From CAIKZY01 sp044374195 (GTDB taxonomy: Bacteria; Actinomycetota; Actinomycetes; S36-B12), in assembly GCA_044374195.1 (NCBI GenBank), contig JBILOY010000005.1:54041-118040 (forward strand): 64,000 bases of DNA, in the 5' to 3' direction. The notes below the pieces were generated by a model. It was not told the origin of the DNA and made no database searches. It saw nothing but the letters and a program-made list of their open reading frames with translations. Positions within the stretch are counted from its first letter, which is position 1. Each line of letters starts with the position of its first letter. Below are positions 10,001 through 19,419 of this stretch, one piece after another. The translations under genes and the position numbers were made by a program.

Positions 10001-10965
10001 CCACCTGGCTGCTGACCGGAGGCGCCGGTTACATCGGTGCGCACGTGATTCGTGAACTCCAGTCAAGTGGCCGCAGTGTTGTCGTTCTTGATGATCTCTC
10101 CTCGGGCGTTCGCGAGAACGTTCCTTCCGACGTTCCGTTGATCATCGCATCCGTCTCCAATCGCGATGCTGTCATCGCTGCACTGCGCGAGTACAAGGTT
10201 GATGGCGTTATCCACTTTGCTGCCAAGAAGGCGGCCGGCGAGTCAGTTCACATGCCGCTGTACTACTACGACGAGAACGTCAACGGCACGCAGTCACTAC
10301 TCGCTGCCATGAACGATGCCGGAGTTACGAATTTCGTCTACTCATCCTCGGCAGCCGTCTACGGAACACCGGAAGCGAATCCCATCTCCGAGGATTCCCC
10401 GCTGAACCCTGAGTCTCCCTACGGTGAGACCAAGGTCGTGGGGGAGTGGCTCGCGCGCGGCATGGGCATCGCTCACGGTTTCTCCTGGGTAGCGCTGCGC
10501 TACTTCAATGTCGCCGGTGCCGGCAGCGACGCCCTCGGTGATCGCAGCGTGAACAACCTCGTGCCGATGGTCTTCCGAGCGCTGAGCATCGGCGAACGTC
10601 CGAAGGTCTTCGGTGACGACTACCCGACCCCCGACGGCTCATGCATTCGTGACTACATCCACGTCGCTGATCTTGCTAGCGCGCATGTCGCAGCAGCCGC
10701 ACGTTGTGAGTCCGGCGGTCGCGCGGAGTCCTTCAACGTTGGCCGTGGGCAGGGCGCATCAGTGCTCGAGGTCATGGGCATGATCAGCGAGGTCATAGGC
10801 ACCGATATCAACCCCGAGATTGTCGGCCGTCGCGCCGGTGACCCGCCTGCTTCCTTCGCGGCCACAGGGAAGATCGAGCGCGAGCTCGGCTGGAAGGCCA
10901 CCCGCGATCTGCGCGACATGGTGAGTTCTGCCTGGTCGGCCTGGCAGTCGAATCACTCGCAGTAA
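9997..10965 (+). CDS. galE: UDP-glucose 4-epimerase
   Basis: This NAD-dependent extended SDR interconverts UDP-glucose and UDP-galactose, feeding cell-surface glycans. It has 322 residues. TGGAGYIGAHVIREL near 7-21 binds NAD. YSSSAAVYG and the catalytic PYGETK (YxxxK) lie near 115-145. The C-terminal GDYPTPDGSCIRDYIHVADL motif is typical of GalE rather than of other epimerases. It overlaps purC by four bases, so a sugar gene is co-translated with purine genes. I see no functional link and treat this as operon packing. Confidence 0.9.
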   Translation: MTTWLLTGGAGYIGAHVIRELQSSGRSVVVLDDLSSGVRENVPSDVPLIIASVSNRDAVIAALREYKVDGVIHFAAKKAAGESVHMPLYYYDENVNGTQSLLAAMNDAGVTNFVYSSSAAVYGTPEANPISEDSPLNPESPYGETKVVGEWLARGMGIAHGFSWVALRYFNVAGAGSDALGDRSVNNLVPMVFRALSIGERPKVFGDDYPTPDGSCIRDYIHVADLASAHVAAAARCESGGRAESFNVGRGQGASVLEVMGMISEVIGTDINPEIVGRRAGDPPASFAATGKIERELGWKATRDLRDMVSSAWSAWQSNHSQ

Positions 10966-10979
10966 TTGCTGACTTCCGT

Positions 10980-10985
10980 TACATT
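10980..10985 (+). promoter_or_regulatory. Putative -10 hexamer of leaderless transcript (barrel protein 1)
   Basis: TACATT ends 6 bases before the ATG at 10992. There is no Shine-Dalgarno. Confidence 0.45.
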
Positions 10986-10991
10986 GCGGCC

Positions 10992-11486
10992 ATGCTGAAG
11001 ACCCTGCGCCGCGGAGCGCTCACTGCCCTTACCGTTTCACTCGCTGCCGTCTCGGTGTCGCCCGTGGCTCACGCAGCGAAGGCGCCCCAGCCAGACCTGG
11101 TCTGGTACCTCGGCAGTCCGGATCGCAGCGTCGTTGACCTGCCGCCGACCGGGCCAAGTCTCGGCGACATCACCGTGACCAATGGCGATATCACCGAGCT
11201 GCCGGGCAAGATCGCGATTGGTTTCTACTCGACCAACCAGACCACGGTTCGCGTGAACATCCCGGGTGGTCGCGAAATCCGCGATATCGATCTCGCGATG
11301 TCGGCGCCAGGTGGCTTCATCTACGCCACGGCGCTCATCCGCGCGAACTCGGGCACCCCGCCGACCAAGACCCAGACCTTCGCCATTGTGGGCGGCACGG
11401 GCAAGTACTCCGGTGTGTCTGGCCAGGCGATCCATAGCGGCTTCACCGCTCAGGGCTCCAAGATCGAGTTCTTCTTCGTCAACTAG
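10992..11486 (+). CDS. Secreted allene-oxide-cyclase-like barrel protein (copy 1)
   Basis: This 164-residue protein has a Sec signal peptide (LRRGALTALTVSLAAVSVSPVAHA, cleavage after about residue 28). The mature part is beta-rich and contains VGGTGKYSGVSGQA near the C-terminus, the hallmark of the allene-oxide-cyclase-like/dirigent-like barrel. Function in bacteria is unknown and no catalytic residues can be named. It sits between galE and purS without obvious connection. A related secreted protein lies at 26833-27333. Confidence 0.7.
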   Translation: MLKTLRRGALTALTVSLAAVSVSPVAHAAKAPQPDLVWYLGSPDRSVVDLPPTGPSLGDITVTNGDITELPGKIAIGFYSTNQTTVRVNIPGGREIRDIDLAMSAPGGFIYATALIRANSGTPPTKTQTFAIVGGTGKYSGVSGQAIHSGFTAQGSKIEFFFVN

Positions 11487-11534
11487 CCGTTGCCTGGACG
11501 ACCTCTTGCGAGATTTTCACGGCTAACCGTCGTG

Positions 11535-11562
11535 TTCGACGTGCCACGGTCGCCGATAGACT
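11535..11562 (+). promoter_or_regulatory. Possible promoter of the purSQL operon
   Basis: TTCGAC (11535-11540) and TAGACT (11557-11562) are separated by 16 bases, about 45 bases before the purS GTG. The -35 match is weak. Confidence 0.35.
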
Positions 11563-11607
11563 GGAGCCCTTCCCCAGCCTTCTGCCTGCACTAGCAATGG
11601 AGAGCCC

Positions 11608-11859
11608 GTGGCCCGCGTCGTCGTCGACGTCATGCTCAAGCCAGAGATCCTCGACCCCCAGGGGCGAGCTGTTCAAGGAGCCCTAGGGCGCCTGGGCCTG
11701 TCGGGGGTCGCTGACGTCCGCCAGGGCAAGCAGTTCGTGATCCAGGTCGACGGTGACCTCACCGGTGATCGCCTGGCGCTGATGCACAAGCTGGCCGAGG
11801 AACTCCTGTCGAACCCGGTGATCGAGAACTACTCGCTCACGGTTGAGGCTGACGCGTGA
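11608..11859 (+). CDS. purS: FGAM synthase subunit PurS
   Basis: This is the small structural subunit of the PurSQL formylglycinamidine ribonucleotide synthase. It bridges the glutaminase and synthetase subunits. At 83 residues it has the usual length. It opens with VVVDVMLKPEILDPQGRAV, and GVADVRQGKQF is the other conserved block. Start GTG with GGAGAG just upstream. It overlaps purQ by GTGA, so subunits are made in order. Confidence 0.95.
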   Translation: MARVVVDVMLKPEILDPQGRAVQGALGRLGLSGVADVRQGKQFVIQVDGDLTGDRLALMHKLAEELLSNPVIENYSLTVEADA

Positions 11860-12533
11860 GCGCTCGCATCGGAGTCGTGACCTTCCCGGGCACCCTCGAC
11901 GATCGCGATGCGGCCCGCGCAGTGCGCATTGCCGGTGGCGTGCCTGTTGAGCTATGGCACGGCGACGATGACATCAAGGGCGTCGACGCGGTCATCCTGC
12001 CCGGCGGATTCTCGTACGGCGATTACCTGCGCTGCGGCGCGATCTCGCGCTTCGCACCGGTGATGAACTCGATTGTTGACGGCGCCAAGGGTGGTCTGCC
12101 GGTGCTCGGTATCTGCAATGGCTTTCAGATCCTGGTCGAGTCGCATTTGCTGCCCGGCGCGCTGATGCGCAATGAGTCACGCCACTTCATCTGCCGAGAC
12201 CAGAAGCTGCGCATCGAGAATGCTGACTCGATGTGGACCCGCGATTACTTCAAGAACCAAGAGATCGTCGTGCCGCTCAAGAACGGCGAGGGCAACTACT
12301 TCGCTGATCCGGCCACCCTCGACATGCTCGAGGGCGAAGGCCGCGTCGTAGCGCGCTATCTTGACGTGAATCCCAATGGCAGTGCACGCGATATCGCGGG
12401 TATTCGCAATGAGCGCGGCAATGTTGTCGGTCTCATGCCGCACCCCGAGCACGCCGTCGAGTCGTTGACAGGCCCGACCACTGAAGGACTTCCGTTCTTC
12501 ACGAGCGTCCTGACCTCACTAGTGAGTGCCTGA
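11856..12533 (+). CDS. purQ: FGAM synthase glutaminase subunit PurQ
   Basis: This class I glutamine amidotransferase (225 residues) supplies ammonia to PurL. The nucleophile is Cys87 in LGICNGFQIL. The oxyanion region is ILPGGFSYGDYLRCGA, and MPHPEHAVE near the C-terminus holds the His-Glu of the triad. Start GTG. Its stop shares one base with the ATG of purL. Confidence 0.97.
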   Translation: MSARIGVVTFPGTLDDRDAARAVRIAGGVPVELWHGDDDIKGVDAVILPGGFSYGDYLRCGAISRFAPVMNSIVDGAKGGLPVLGICNGFQILVESHLLPGALMRNESRHFICRDQKLRIENADSMWTRDYFKNQEIVVPLKNGEGNYFADPATLDMLEGEGRVVARYLDVNPNGSARDIAGIRNERGNVVGLMPHPEHAVESLTGPTTEGLPFFTSVLTSLVSA

Positions 12534-14782
12534 TGGCCGACACCGTCTCCGCCGCCCAGGCGAACCCCGAGGCATTGCAGCCGTTCGCAGAGCTTGGATT
12601 GAAGCCCGATGAGTACGAGCGCATTCGCGAGATTCTGGGTCGTCGTCCCACGTCCTCTGAACTCGCGATGTATTCGGTGATGTGGAGCGAGCACTGCTCG
12701 TACAAGTCTTCCAAGGTGCACTTGCGCCAGTTCGGCGAGAAGGCCCCGAAGACCGATGCACTTCTCGTTGGCATCGGCGAGAACGCCGGCGTCGTCGATA
12801 TCGGCGACGGCTGGGCCGTCACCTTCAAGGTTGAGAGCCACAATCATCCGTCCTACGTCGAGCCGTATCAGGGTGCGGCAACGGGCATCGGCGGCATCGT
12901 GCGCGACATCATCTCGATGGGGGCCCGCCCGCTTGCGGTCATGGATCCGCTTCGCTTTGGCCCGCTCGATGCGCCCGATACCCGGCGCGTGCTGCCCGGC
13001 ATCGTCAGCGGTATCGGTGGTTACGGCAACTGCCTGGGCCTGCCGAATATCGGTGGCGAGGTTGTGTTCGATGCCAGTTACCTTGGCAATCCGCTAGTGA
13101 ATGCCCTCTGCGTCGGTTCGATGCGTCACGAAGATATTCACCTGGCAAGTGCGAAGGGCGTCGGAAATCTCGTTGTCCTGTATGGCGCGCGCACCGGTGG
13201 CGATGGCATTGGCGGTGTTTCTGTTCTCGCCTCCGAGACCTTTGACGCCGACGGCCCCGCCAAGCGCCCGAGCGTTCAGGTCGGCGATCCGTTCATGGAA
13301 AAACTGCTTATTGAGGCCACCCTCGAGGTCCTACACGCCGGCCTCGTCGAGGGCATTCAGGATCTCGGCGGCGCCGGAATCTCCTGCGCGACCAGCGAGC
13401 TTGCGTCGAATGGTGATGGCGGAATGCACGTGTGGCTCGATCGTGTGCTGCTGCGCGATCAAACCCTTTCACCCGAAGAAATCTTGATGAGCGAGTCGCA
13501 GGAGCGCATGTGCGCGATCGTGACCCCCGCCAAGCTCGATGAGTTCATGGCACTGATCAAGAAGTGGGATGTCGAAGCCGTTGTCATCGGTGAGGTGAAT
13601 GCCTCAGGTCGTCTCACTGTCGACTGGCATGGAGAGCAGATCGTCGACGTGCCGCCGCGCAGTGTTGCGCACGATGGTCCGGTCTACGAGCGCCCGTATC
13701 ACCGGCCTTCGTGGCAAGACGCCTTGCAGGCCGACACTCCTGACTCGTTGCCGCGCCCGACCGATGGTGAGCAACTGCGCGCCACGCTGATCAACCTCAT
13801 CGGCGCACCGAATCTCGCATCAAAGGCGTGGATCACCGATCAGTACGACCGTTACGTGCTTGGTAACACGGTGCTTGCACAGCCCGAGGATGCCGGCATG
13901 ATTCGTGTCGACGAGAACACTGGCCTTGGCGTCGCGATCTCGACTGACTGCAATGGTCGTTACGCGAAATTGGATCCGTACAACGGTGCGAAGCTCGCAC
14001 TTGCTGAGTCGTACCGCAATGTGTCGGTCGCAGGCGCAAAGCCGCTTGCTGTGACCAACTGCCTTAACTTCGGTTCACCTGAAGACCCAGAGGTTATGTG
14101 GCAGTTCTCCGAGGCCTGCCGTGGTCTTGCCGATGGTTGTCTCGAACTCGGCGTCCCGGTGACCGGTGGCAACGTGTCGTTCTACAACCAAACAGGCGAC
14201 ACCGCGATCTTGCCGACGCCCGTCGTTGGTGTGCTCGCGGTAATCGAGAATGTTGATAAGCGCACCCCGATGGCCTGGGCGGCCCCCGGCCAGATCGTCT
14301 ACCTGCTCGGCGATACCCGCGATGAGTTTGGCGGCAGCGAGTGGGCGCATCATGTGCATGGTCACCTCGGCGGTTTGCCACCCATCGTCGATCTTCAGCG
14401 CGAGCGCGTGCTCTCGGAGGTTCTCGTTGCTGCGTCAATCGACGGCACCATTGCTGCAGCTCACGACATCTCTGACGGCGGCATTGCGATCACGCTCACT
14501 GAAATGGCGATGAAGTCAGGCATCGGAGTGAAGGTCTCCGTCCCGGCCGATCTCAACCCATTCATCTTCTGCTTCGCGGAGTCCACTGGTCGTGCGATAG
14601 CCGTAGTCACTGCTGCCCATGAAGCGGCGTTCGTCGCTTCATGCTCCGCGGCAGGTTTGCCGACGACGCGCCTCGGTGAGACCGGAGGCGACGTCGTCGA
14701 GATCATCAGCCAGTTCAGCGCGCCGATCTCCGAACTTCGCCGCTCGCACGAGGCCACAATCCCGGCGACCTTCGCGAGCTGA
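12533..14782 (+). CDS. purL: FGAM synthase synthetase subunit PurL (small form)
   Basis: This is the ATP-dependent step from FGAR to FGAM. At 749 residues it is the small PurL that needs PurS and PurQ, unlike the fused enzyme of about 1300 residues of proteobacteria. Conserved parts include MWSEHCSYKSSK near 45, KVESHNHPSYVEPYQGAATG near 100, the GGAGISCATSELA block and a second AIRS-like half with CLNFGSPEDPEVM and HDISDGGIAITL. It is followed after one base by the SCP-type gene. Confidence 0.97.
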   Translation: MADTVSAAQANPEALQPFAELGLKPDEYERIREILGRRPTSSELAMYSVMWSEHCSYKSSKVHLRQFGEKAPKTDALLVGIGENAGVVDIGDGWAVTFKVESHNHPSYVEPYQGAATGIGGIVRDIISMGARPLAVMDPLRFGPLDAPDTRRVLPGIVSGIGGYGNCLGLPNIGGEVVFDASYLGNPLVNALCVGSMRHEDIHLASAKGVGNLVVLYGARTGGDGIGGVSVLASETFDADGPAKRPSVQVGDPFMEKLLIEATLEVLHAGLVEGIQDLGGAGISCATSELASNGDGGMHVWLDRVLLRDQTLSPEEILMSESQERMCAIVTPAKLDEFMALIKKWDVEAVVIGEVNASGRLTVDWHGEQIVDVPPRSVAHDGPVYERPYHRPSWQDALQADTPDSLPRPTDGEQLRATLINLIGAPNLASKAWITDQYDRYVLGNTVLAQPEDAGMIRVDENTGLGVAISTDCNGRYAKLDPYNGAKLALAESYRNVSVAGAKPLAVTNCLNFGSPEDPEVMWQFSEACRGLADGCLELGVPVTGGNVSFYNQTGDTAILPTPVVGVLAVIENVDKRTPMAWAAPGQIVYLLGDTRDEFGGSEWAHHVHGHLGGLPPIVDLQRERVLSEVLVAASIDGTIAAAHDISDGGIAITLTEMAMKSGIGVKVSVPADLNPFIFCFAESTGRAIAVVTAAHEAAFVASCSAAGLPTTRLGETGGDVVEIISQFSAPISELRRSHEATIPATFAS

Positions 14783-14783
14783 C

Positions 14784-15128
14784 GTGATCCCCGATGAGGT
14801 GGCGGCAGCTCGCACTGCCTACCTCGCGGGGCAGACCCCTGATCGGCTCGAGGCAAAAGCGGCCGTGAAGATGGCCCTTGCTGCTCTTGTCGAGAGGGCA
14901 CCGGGGCGCAGCGTCGAAGTGCGGATTCCACCTTTCGCGGCCGTGCAGGCCGTCGCCGGGCACACCCACCGCCGTGGAACTCCGGCCGCAGTCGTGGAGA
15001 TGGACGCCGCCACTTGGCTGGCCCTGGCATGCGGCGATCTCACCTGGCAGCAAGGGGTTTCCGCCGGTCGTGTGCACGCCAGCGGGGAGCGTTCCGATTT
15101 ATCTGAATGGCTGCCATTGTTCGGGTGA
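14784..15128 (+). CDS. Sterol-carrier-type (SCP) family protein, short form
   Basis: I take the GTG at 14784, one base after the purL stop, giving 114 residues. VEVRIPPFAAVQAV, HRRGTPAAVVEMDAATWLALACG and VHASGERSDLSEWLPL match the C-terminal SCP domain of actinobacterial proteins encoded right after purL. Those relatives usually carry an extra N-terminal helical domain (total near 230 residues), which is absent here. The domain forms a hydrophobic pocket in other family members; the ligand here is unknown. Confidence 0.75.
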   Translation: MIPDEVAAARTAYLAGQTPDRLEAKAAVKMALAALVERAPGRSVEVRIPPFAAVQAVAGHTHRRGTPAAVVEMDAATWLALACGDLTWQQGVSAGRVHASGERSDLSEWLPLFG

Positions 15129-15199
15129 TGTGAATTGCCCGGTAGCAAGGCTTGAGTCTGCCGATACACCTGCGTAGGTGCCTTTCCGAGGGAGCATGA

Positions 15200-16426
15200 A
15201 TGAGAAGACGGTCTGTGCCAGGTGGCGTGTTGGCCATCACTGCGGGGCTGCTCGTGCTCTCGGCGTGCGGAGGCAGCCCAAGTGTGAATGCGAGCGGTTC
15301 ACCATCGCCTGCTGAATCCGGTTCGCCGAACGCTCTTCCGGGAGGTTTAGCAAAGAGCTCACCAGTGGGCCAAGGTGAAGGGCAACTCAATGTCCTCGCA
15401 TGGCCCGGCTACGCAGAGAATGGTTCGAACAATCCTTCTGTCGATTGGGTAACGGATTTCGAGAAGAGCACGGGCTGCAAGCTCAACGTCCAGACGATCG
15501 GGAACTCGGATGATGCGGTCGCCCTGATGAAGGCGGGTGGCTGGGATGTCGTGTCGGCTTCAGGGGATGTGGCCTTGCGGTTGATCAACGATGGCGTCAT
15601 TGCGCCTCTGAACACCGATTTGGTTCCGAACTATGCGGACGTCTACGCGGATCTCAAGGGAAGGTCCTTCAACACGATCGACGCAGTCCCCTATGGAGTT
15701 CCTCAGGGTCGCGGCGCCAACATCTTGATGTGGAACACGCAGAAGGTCTCCATCCCGCCGGACTCCTGGTCGGTCATCTTCGACGAGGACTCCCCGTACG
15801 GGGGTGCGATAACCGCATACGACTCGCCCATCTACATCGCTGACGCAGCCGTCTATCTGATGGCGACTCGCCCCGAACTCGGCATCACGAATCCATACTC
15901 ATTGGACACGGAACAATTCGATGCGGCCATCTCGTTGTTGGAGCAACAGAAGGAACTCGTGGGTGAGTACTGGTCGGATTACGCCAGGACAGTAGGCAAC
16001 TTCGTGTCAGGGACAAGCGCAGTCGGATCTGCATGGCAGGTGATTCTCTCGCTGGCAGAGAGCCAGGGCGGGCAGGTAGCCGCGATCAAGCCGAAGGAAG
16101 GCGCTACTGGGTGGTCGGATACCTGGATGATCGCAAAGGACAGTTCTCACGTGAACTGCGCTTATCTGTGGCTCGACCACGTGATCTCTCCTGAAGTCAA
16201 TGCGGTGGCTTCGGAGTGGTTCGGTCAGGCGCCGGCAAACTCCAAGGCTTGTGCACTCACCACGGACAAGAACTTTTGCGACATCTTTCATGCAAGCGAC
16301 AGCGAGTATTGGAAGGACGTGTACTACTGGACCACTCCGACTTTCACCTGTCTCGATGGGCGAACGGATACCCAGTGCGTGCCCTGGAGCGAGTGGGTCG
16401 GTGCGTGGAGCCGGCTTCGGTCCTAG
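15200..16426 (+). CDS. Orphan polyamine-type ABC substrate-binding lipoprotein
   Basis: This 408-residue protein has a lipoprotein signal with lipobox LSACGG (Cys near 23), then a Ser/Pro/Gly linker. The body looks like the PotD/PotF fold: LNVLAWPGYAENG opens the first lobe, and YGVPQGRGANILMWNT and TGWSDTWMIAKDSSH follow. Four or more Cys near the C-terminus may form disulfides. No permease or ATPase gene is adjacent, so it must use components encoded elsewhere or serve another role. The chosen ATG has GAGGGA upstream. Confidence 0.75.
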   Translation: MRRRSVPGGVLAITAGLLVLSACGGSPSVNASGSPSPAESGSPNALPGGLAKSSPVGQGEGQLNVLAWPGYAENGSNNPSVDWVTDFEKSTGCKLNVQTIGNSDDAVALMKAGGWDVVSASGDVALRLINDGVIAPLNTDLVPNYADVYADLKGRSFNTIDAVPYGVPQGRGANILMWNTQKVSIPPDSWSVIFDEDSPYGGAITAYDSPIYIADAAVYLMATRPELGITNPYSLDTEQFDAAISLLEQQKELVGEYWSDYARTVGNFVSGTSAVGSAWQVILSLAESQGGQVAAIKPKEGATGWSDTWMIAKDSSHVNCAYLWLDHVISPEVNAVASEWFGQAPANSKACALTTDKNFCDIFHASDSEYWKDVYYWTTPTFTCLDGRTDTQCVPWSEWVGAWSRLRS

Positions 16427-16573
16427 GCCTCGGCGTGCTTTGCCCGACGCCGCGACGTGGAATAAATCTCGAGGTCTCACGGGCACAGCATTCTGGCGGT
16501 AATCCGCGCGAAAACCTGGCGTGATCGCGAGCGTGCTGGCGGAGTCATCTGATCTATCCCGTATCCTTAAGTC

Positions 16574-18118
16574 GTGGCACGAGGCGATGGACTCCTGAAC
16601 CATGACCTCCTACCCGGAGACAAAGGCCCCCAGGACGCCTGTGGCGTATTCGGGGTCTGGGCCCCTGGCGATGAGGTCGCCAAACTCACGTACTTCGGCC
16701 TGTATGCACTCCAGCATCGCGGCCAGGAATCCGCCGGAATCGCGGTCAGCGACGGCAGCCACATCCTCGTCTACAAGGACATGGGCCTTGTCTCGCAGGT
16801 GTTCACCGAAGCGAGCCTTGAGTCACTGAAGGGCCACGTCGCTATCGGTCACACGCGCTACTCGACCACCGGGGCCAGCGTCTGGGAGAACGCTCAGCCG
16901 ATCCTGCGCTCTACTGCGACCGGACACCTTGCCCTCGGACACAACGGCAACATCACCAATACGCGCGAGCTCGCTACTCGGCTGGCGAGCTTGGCTACAG
17001 GTTCGGGTGAGCTGCCTCTTGGCGAGGCCGTCGCAACCAACGACACCGACGTCTTGACTGCACTCCTTGCCGTGCACCCCGATCTCAGCATCGAGGCTGC
17101 CGCGATGCTCGAACTGCCGCATGTGCGTGGTGCGTTCTCGCTCGTGTTCATGGATGACGATGCTCTGTACGGCGCCCGTGATCCGCAAGGCATTCGCCCA
17201 CTAGTGCTCGGTCGCCTCGAGCGTGGCTGGGTCATCGCCAGTGAGACCGCAGCTCTCGACATCGTCGGTGCGGCCTTCGTGCGCGAGGTCGAACCGGGTG
17301 AGCTCATCTGCATCGACGAGCATGGCCTGCGCTCTCAGCGCTTTGCGGAAGCCAAGCCCAAGGGATGTCTCTTCGAGTACGTGTACCTGGCGCGCCCGGA
17401 TACCTCCATCGCAGGCCGCAGCGTGCAGGTGTCGCGAGTCGAGATCGGTCGCGAACTTGCACGCGAGCATCCGGTCGAGGCCGACCTCGTGATTCCGGTA
17501 CCGGAGTCCGGCCGTTATGCCGCGATCGGCTACGCGCAGGAGTCGGGCATCCCGTTCGCCGAAGGCCTGGTCAAGAACGCTTATGTCGGCCGCACCTTTA
17601 TCCAGCCCTCGCAGACCATTCGGCAGCTAGGCATCCGGCTCAAGCTGAATCCACTTCGCGAGGTCATTGCCGGTCAGCGCCTAGTCGTTGTCGACGACTC
17701 GATCGTCCGCGGCAATACTCAGCGCGCACTCGTGCGCATGCTGCGTGAGGCCGGTGCGAAGGAAGTACACGTACGCATCAGCAGCCCGCCGGTCAAGTGG
17801 CCGTGCTTCTACGGCATCGACTTCGCCACGCGCGCCGAGCTGGTAGCCAATGGCCTCACGATCGACGAGATCTGCACATCTATCGGTGCTGATTCACTTG
17901 GGTATGTCGATCTCGACATGCTGATCAAGACAACGACCATTCCCAAGGACAACCTCTGCCGCGCCTGCTTCGACGGCATCTACCCGGTGCAGATCCCCGA
18001 AGCCCAGCAAGCCGTGGGTAAGCAAGTTCTCGATGGCATCGAGCGACGCGTCTTCGATGCCGAAGGCGTCACCAACACTGTGGCCGGCGGGGCACTTGAT
18101 GCCCTGGATCGCCCATGA
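16574..18118 (+). CDS. purF: Amidophosphoribosyltransferase
   Basis: This is the committed step of purine synthesis, making phosphoribosylamine from PRPP and glutamine. The protein is 514 residues. A 22-residue propeptide precedes Cys23 in DACGVFGVW, the N-terminal nucleophile, which is typical of the Bacillus-like, [4Fe-4S]-containing class. Conserved Cys in the C-terminal half (KWPCFYG, DNLCRACFDG) fit cluster binding. The PRPP loop is VVVDDSIVRGNTQ near 370. GTG start. It ends ATGA with purM. Confidence 0.97.
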   Translation: MARGDGLLNHDLLPGDKGPQDACGVFGVWAPGDEVAKLTYFGLYALQHRGQESAGIAVSDGSHILVYKDMGLVSQVFTEASLESLKGHVAIGHTRYSTTGASVWENAQPILRSTATGHLALGHNGNITNTRELATRLASLATGSGELPLGEAVATNDTDVLTALLAVHPDLSIEAAAMLELPHVRGAFSLVFMDDDALYGARDPQGIRPLVLGRLERGWVIASETAALDIVGAAFVREVEPGELICIDEHGLRSQRFAEAKPKGCLFEYVYLARPDTSIAGRSVQVSRVEIGRELAREHPVEADLVIPVPESGRYAAIGYAQESGIPFAEGLVKNAYVGRTFIQPSQTIRQLGIRLKLNPLREVIAGQRLVVVDDSIVRGNTQRALVRMLREAGAKEVHVRISSPPVKWPCFYGIDFATRAELVANGLTIDEICTSIGADSLGYVDLDMLIKTTTIPKDNLCRACFDGIYPVQIPEAQQAVGKQVLDGIERRVFDAEGVTNTVAGGALDALDRP

Positions 18119-19206
18119 GTGGTGCGTCCTACGCAGCGGCCGGTGTCGATGTTGAGGCAGGTGAGCGCGCGGTTGCGTTGATGCGCGCCTCCGTAGCCGC
18201 TGCACAGCGACCTGAGACCGTCGGAAGTTTCGGTGGTTTCGCGGGGCTCTTCGATGCCTCGGCGCTGACTAAGTACCGCAAGCCACTGCTCGCGACCTCT
18301 ACCGATGGTGTCGGTACCAAGGTGGCCGTTGCTCAGGCGCTCGATATCCACAACACCGTCGGTATCGACCTCGTCGCAATGATCGTCGATGACCTCGTGG
18401 TCTGCGGCGCCGAGCCGCTCTTCCTCACCGATTACATTGCGACAGGGTCCGTCGTCCCCGAGCGCATCGCGAGCATCGTGTCGGGTATCGCCGAGGGCTG
18501 CCGTCAGGCTGGCTGCGCGCTGCTGGGTGGTGAGACCGCCGAGCATCCTGGCCTACTCGGCCCGAACGAGTACGACATGGCAGGTGCTGGTACCGGCGTG
18601 GTGGAGGCCGATCGTCTGCTGAGTGCGGATCTCGTGCGAGCTGGCGATGTCGTGATCGCGATGAAGTCATCTGGTCTGCATTCCAATGGTTACTCGCTCG
18701 CACGTTTTGTGCTGCTCGGCGATGGCGGCCCCGGCCTTTCCGCAACATTTGAGGAACTCGGACACACGGTCGGCGAGGAGCTCATCATCCCGACCCGCAT
18801 CTATGCCAAGGACTGCCTGGCACTTGCCGATGCAGTTGAGGTTCACGCGATGAGCCACATCACAGGTGGTGGAATTGCCGCGAATATCGCCCGAGTGCTG
18901 CCCCAGCATCTTGCTGCCGACATCGATCGCTCGAGCTGGACTCCTCAGCCGGTGTTCACCTTGATTGGCCGCTTGGGCAAGGTCGAGCAGATAGAACTCG
19001 AGCGCACCTTCAACATGGGCATGGGCATGATCGCGATCGTTCCAGCCGCCGCGGCTGATGCAGCGCTTCGCGTGCTCCAGGAGCGCGGTGTGCCGTCATG
19101 GGTGTGCGGGGCGATTCGCGATCGCCGCGAGGGTGAGCATGGCGATGCTGAAGCCAAGGGTGGCAAGGGTGGCGCTACGAGCTTGATGGGTGCATACGCG
19201 ATCTAA
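18115..19206 (+). CDS. purM: AIR synthase (FGAM cyclo-ligase)
   Basis: This enzyme closes the imidazole ring, FGAM to AIR, with ATP. It has 363 residues. SYAAAGVDVEAGERAV starts the fold. TDGVGTKVAVAQ, GIDLVAMIVDDLVVCGAEPLF and LGGETAEHPG are the AIRS signatures, and ITGGGIAANIARVLP lies in the second half. A Gly/Lys-rich C-terminal tail follows. It is translationally coupled to purF. Confidence 0.97.
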   Translation: MSGASYAAAGVDVEAGERAVALMRASVAAAQRPETVGSFGGFAGLFDASALTKYRKPLLATSTDGVGTKVAVAQALDIHNTVGIDLVAMIVDDLVVCGAEPLFLTDYIATGSVVPERIASIVSGIAEGCRQAGCALLGGETAEHPGLLGPNEYDMAGAGTGVVEADRLLSADLVRAGDVVIAMKSSGLHSNGYSLARFVLLGDGGPGLSATFEELGHTVGEELIIPTRIYAKDCLALADAVEVHAMSHITGGGIAANIARVLPQHLAADIDRSSWTPQPVFTLIGRLGKVEQIELERTFNMGMGMIAIVPAAAADAALRVLQERGVPSWVCGAIRDRREGEHGDAEAKGGKGGATSLMGAYAI

Positions 19207-19221
19207 GCGCGATTGCCCGAT

Positions 19222-19419
19222 CTACTTCTCGTCGTCGTTGAGGTACTTGGCGTAAGGATCGTCTTCTTCGACCTCGTCAGTTTCAACGGTCGTGCTCGTG
19301 TATGTGCTGCTGCCTCCACCGAGCTCGGCCTGCAGACGATCGAAATCAGTCTGCGGACCACCGTACTTAAGCTCGCGGGCAACCTTGGTCTGCTTCGCCT
19401 TGGCCCGGCCGCGCCCCAT
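19222..19419 (-). CDS. DUF3073 family protein
   Basis: This is a 65-residue, highly charged protein. The basic start MGRGRAKAKQTKVARELKY and the acidic end EEDDPYAKYLNDDEK are the family hallmarks, and the family is restricted to actinobacteria. It is predicted soluble and largely disordered, with function unknown. GGGGG lies just upstream of the ATG. It converges on purM, the usual arrangement of this family. Confidence 0.88.
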   Translation of the reverse strand: MGRGRAKAKQTKVARELKYGGPQTDFDRLQAELGGGSSTYTSTTVETDEVEEDDPYAKYLNDDEK

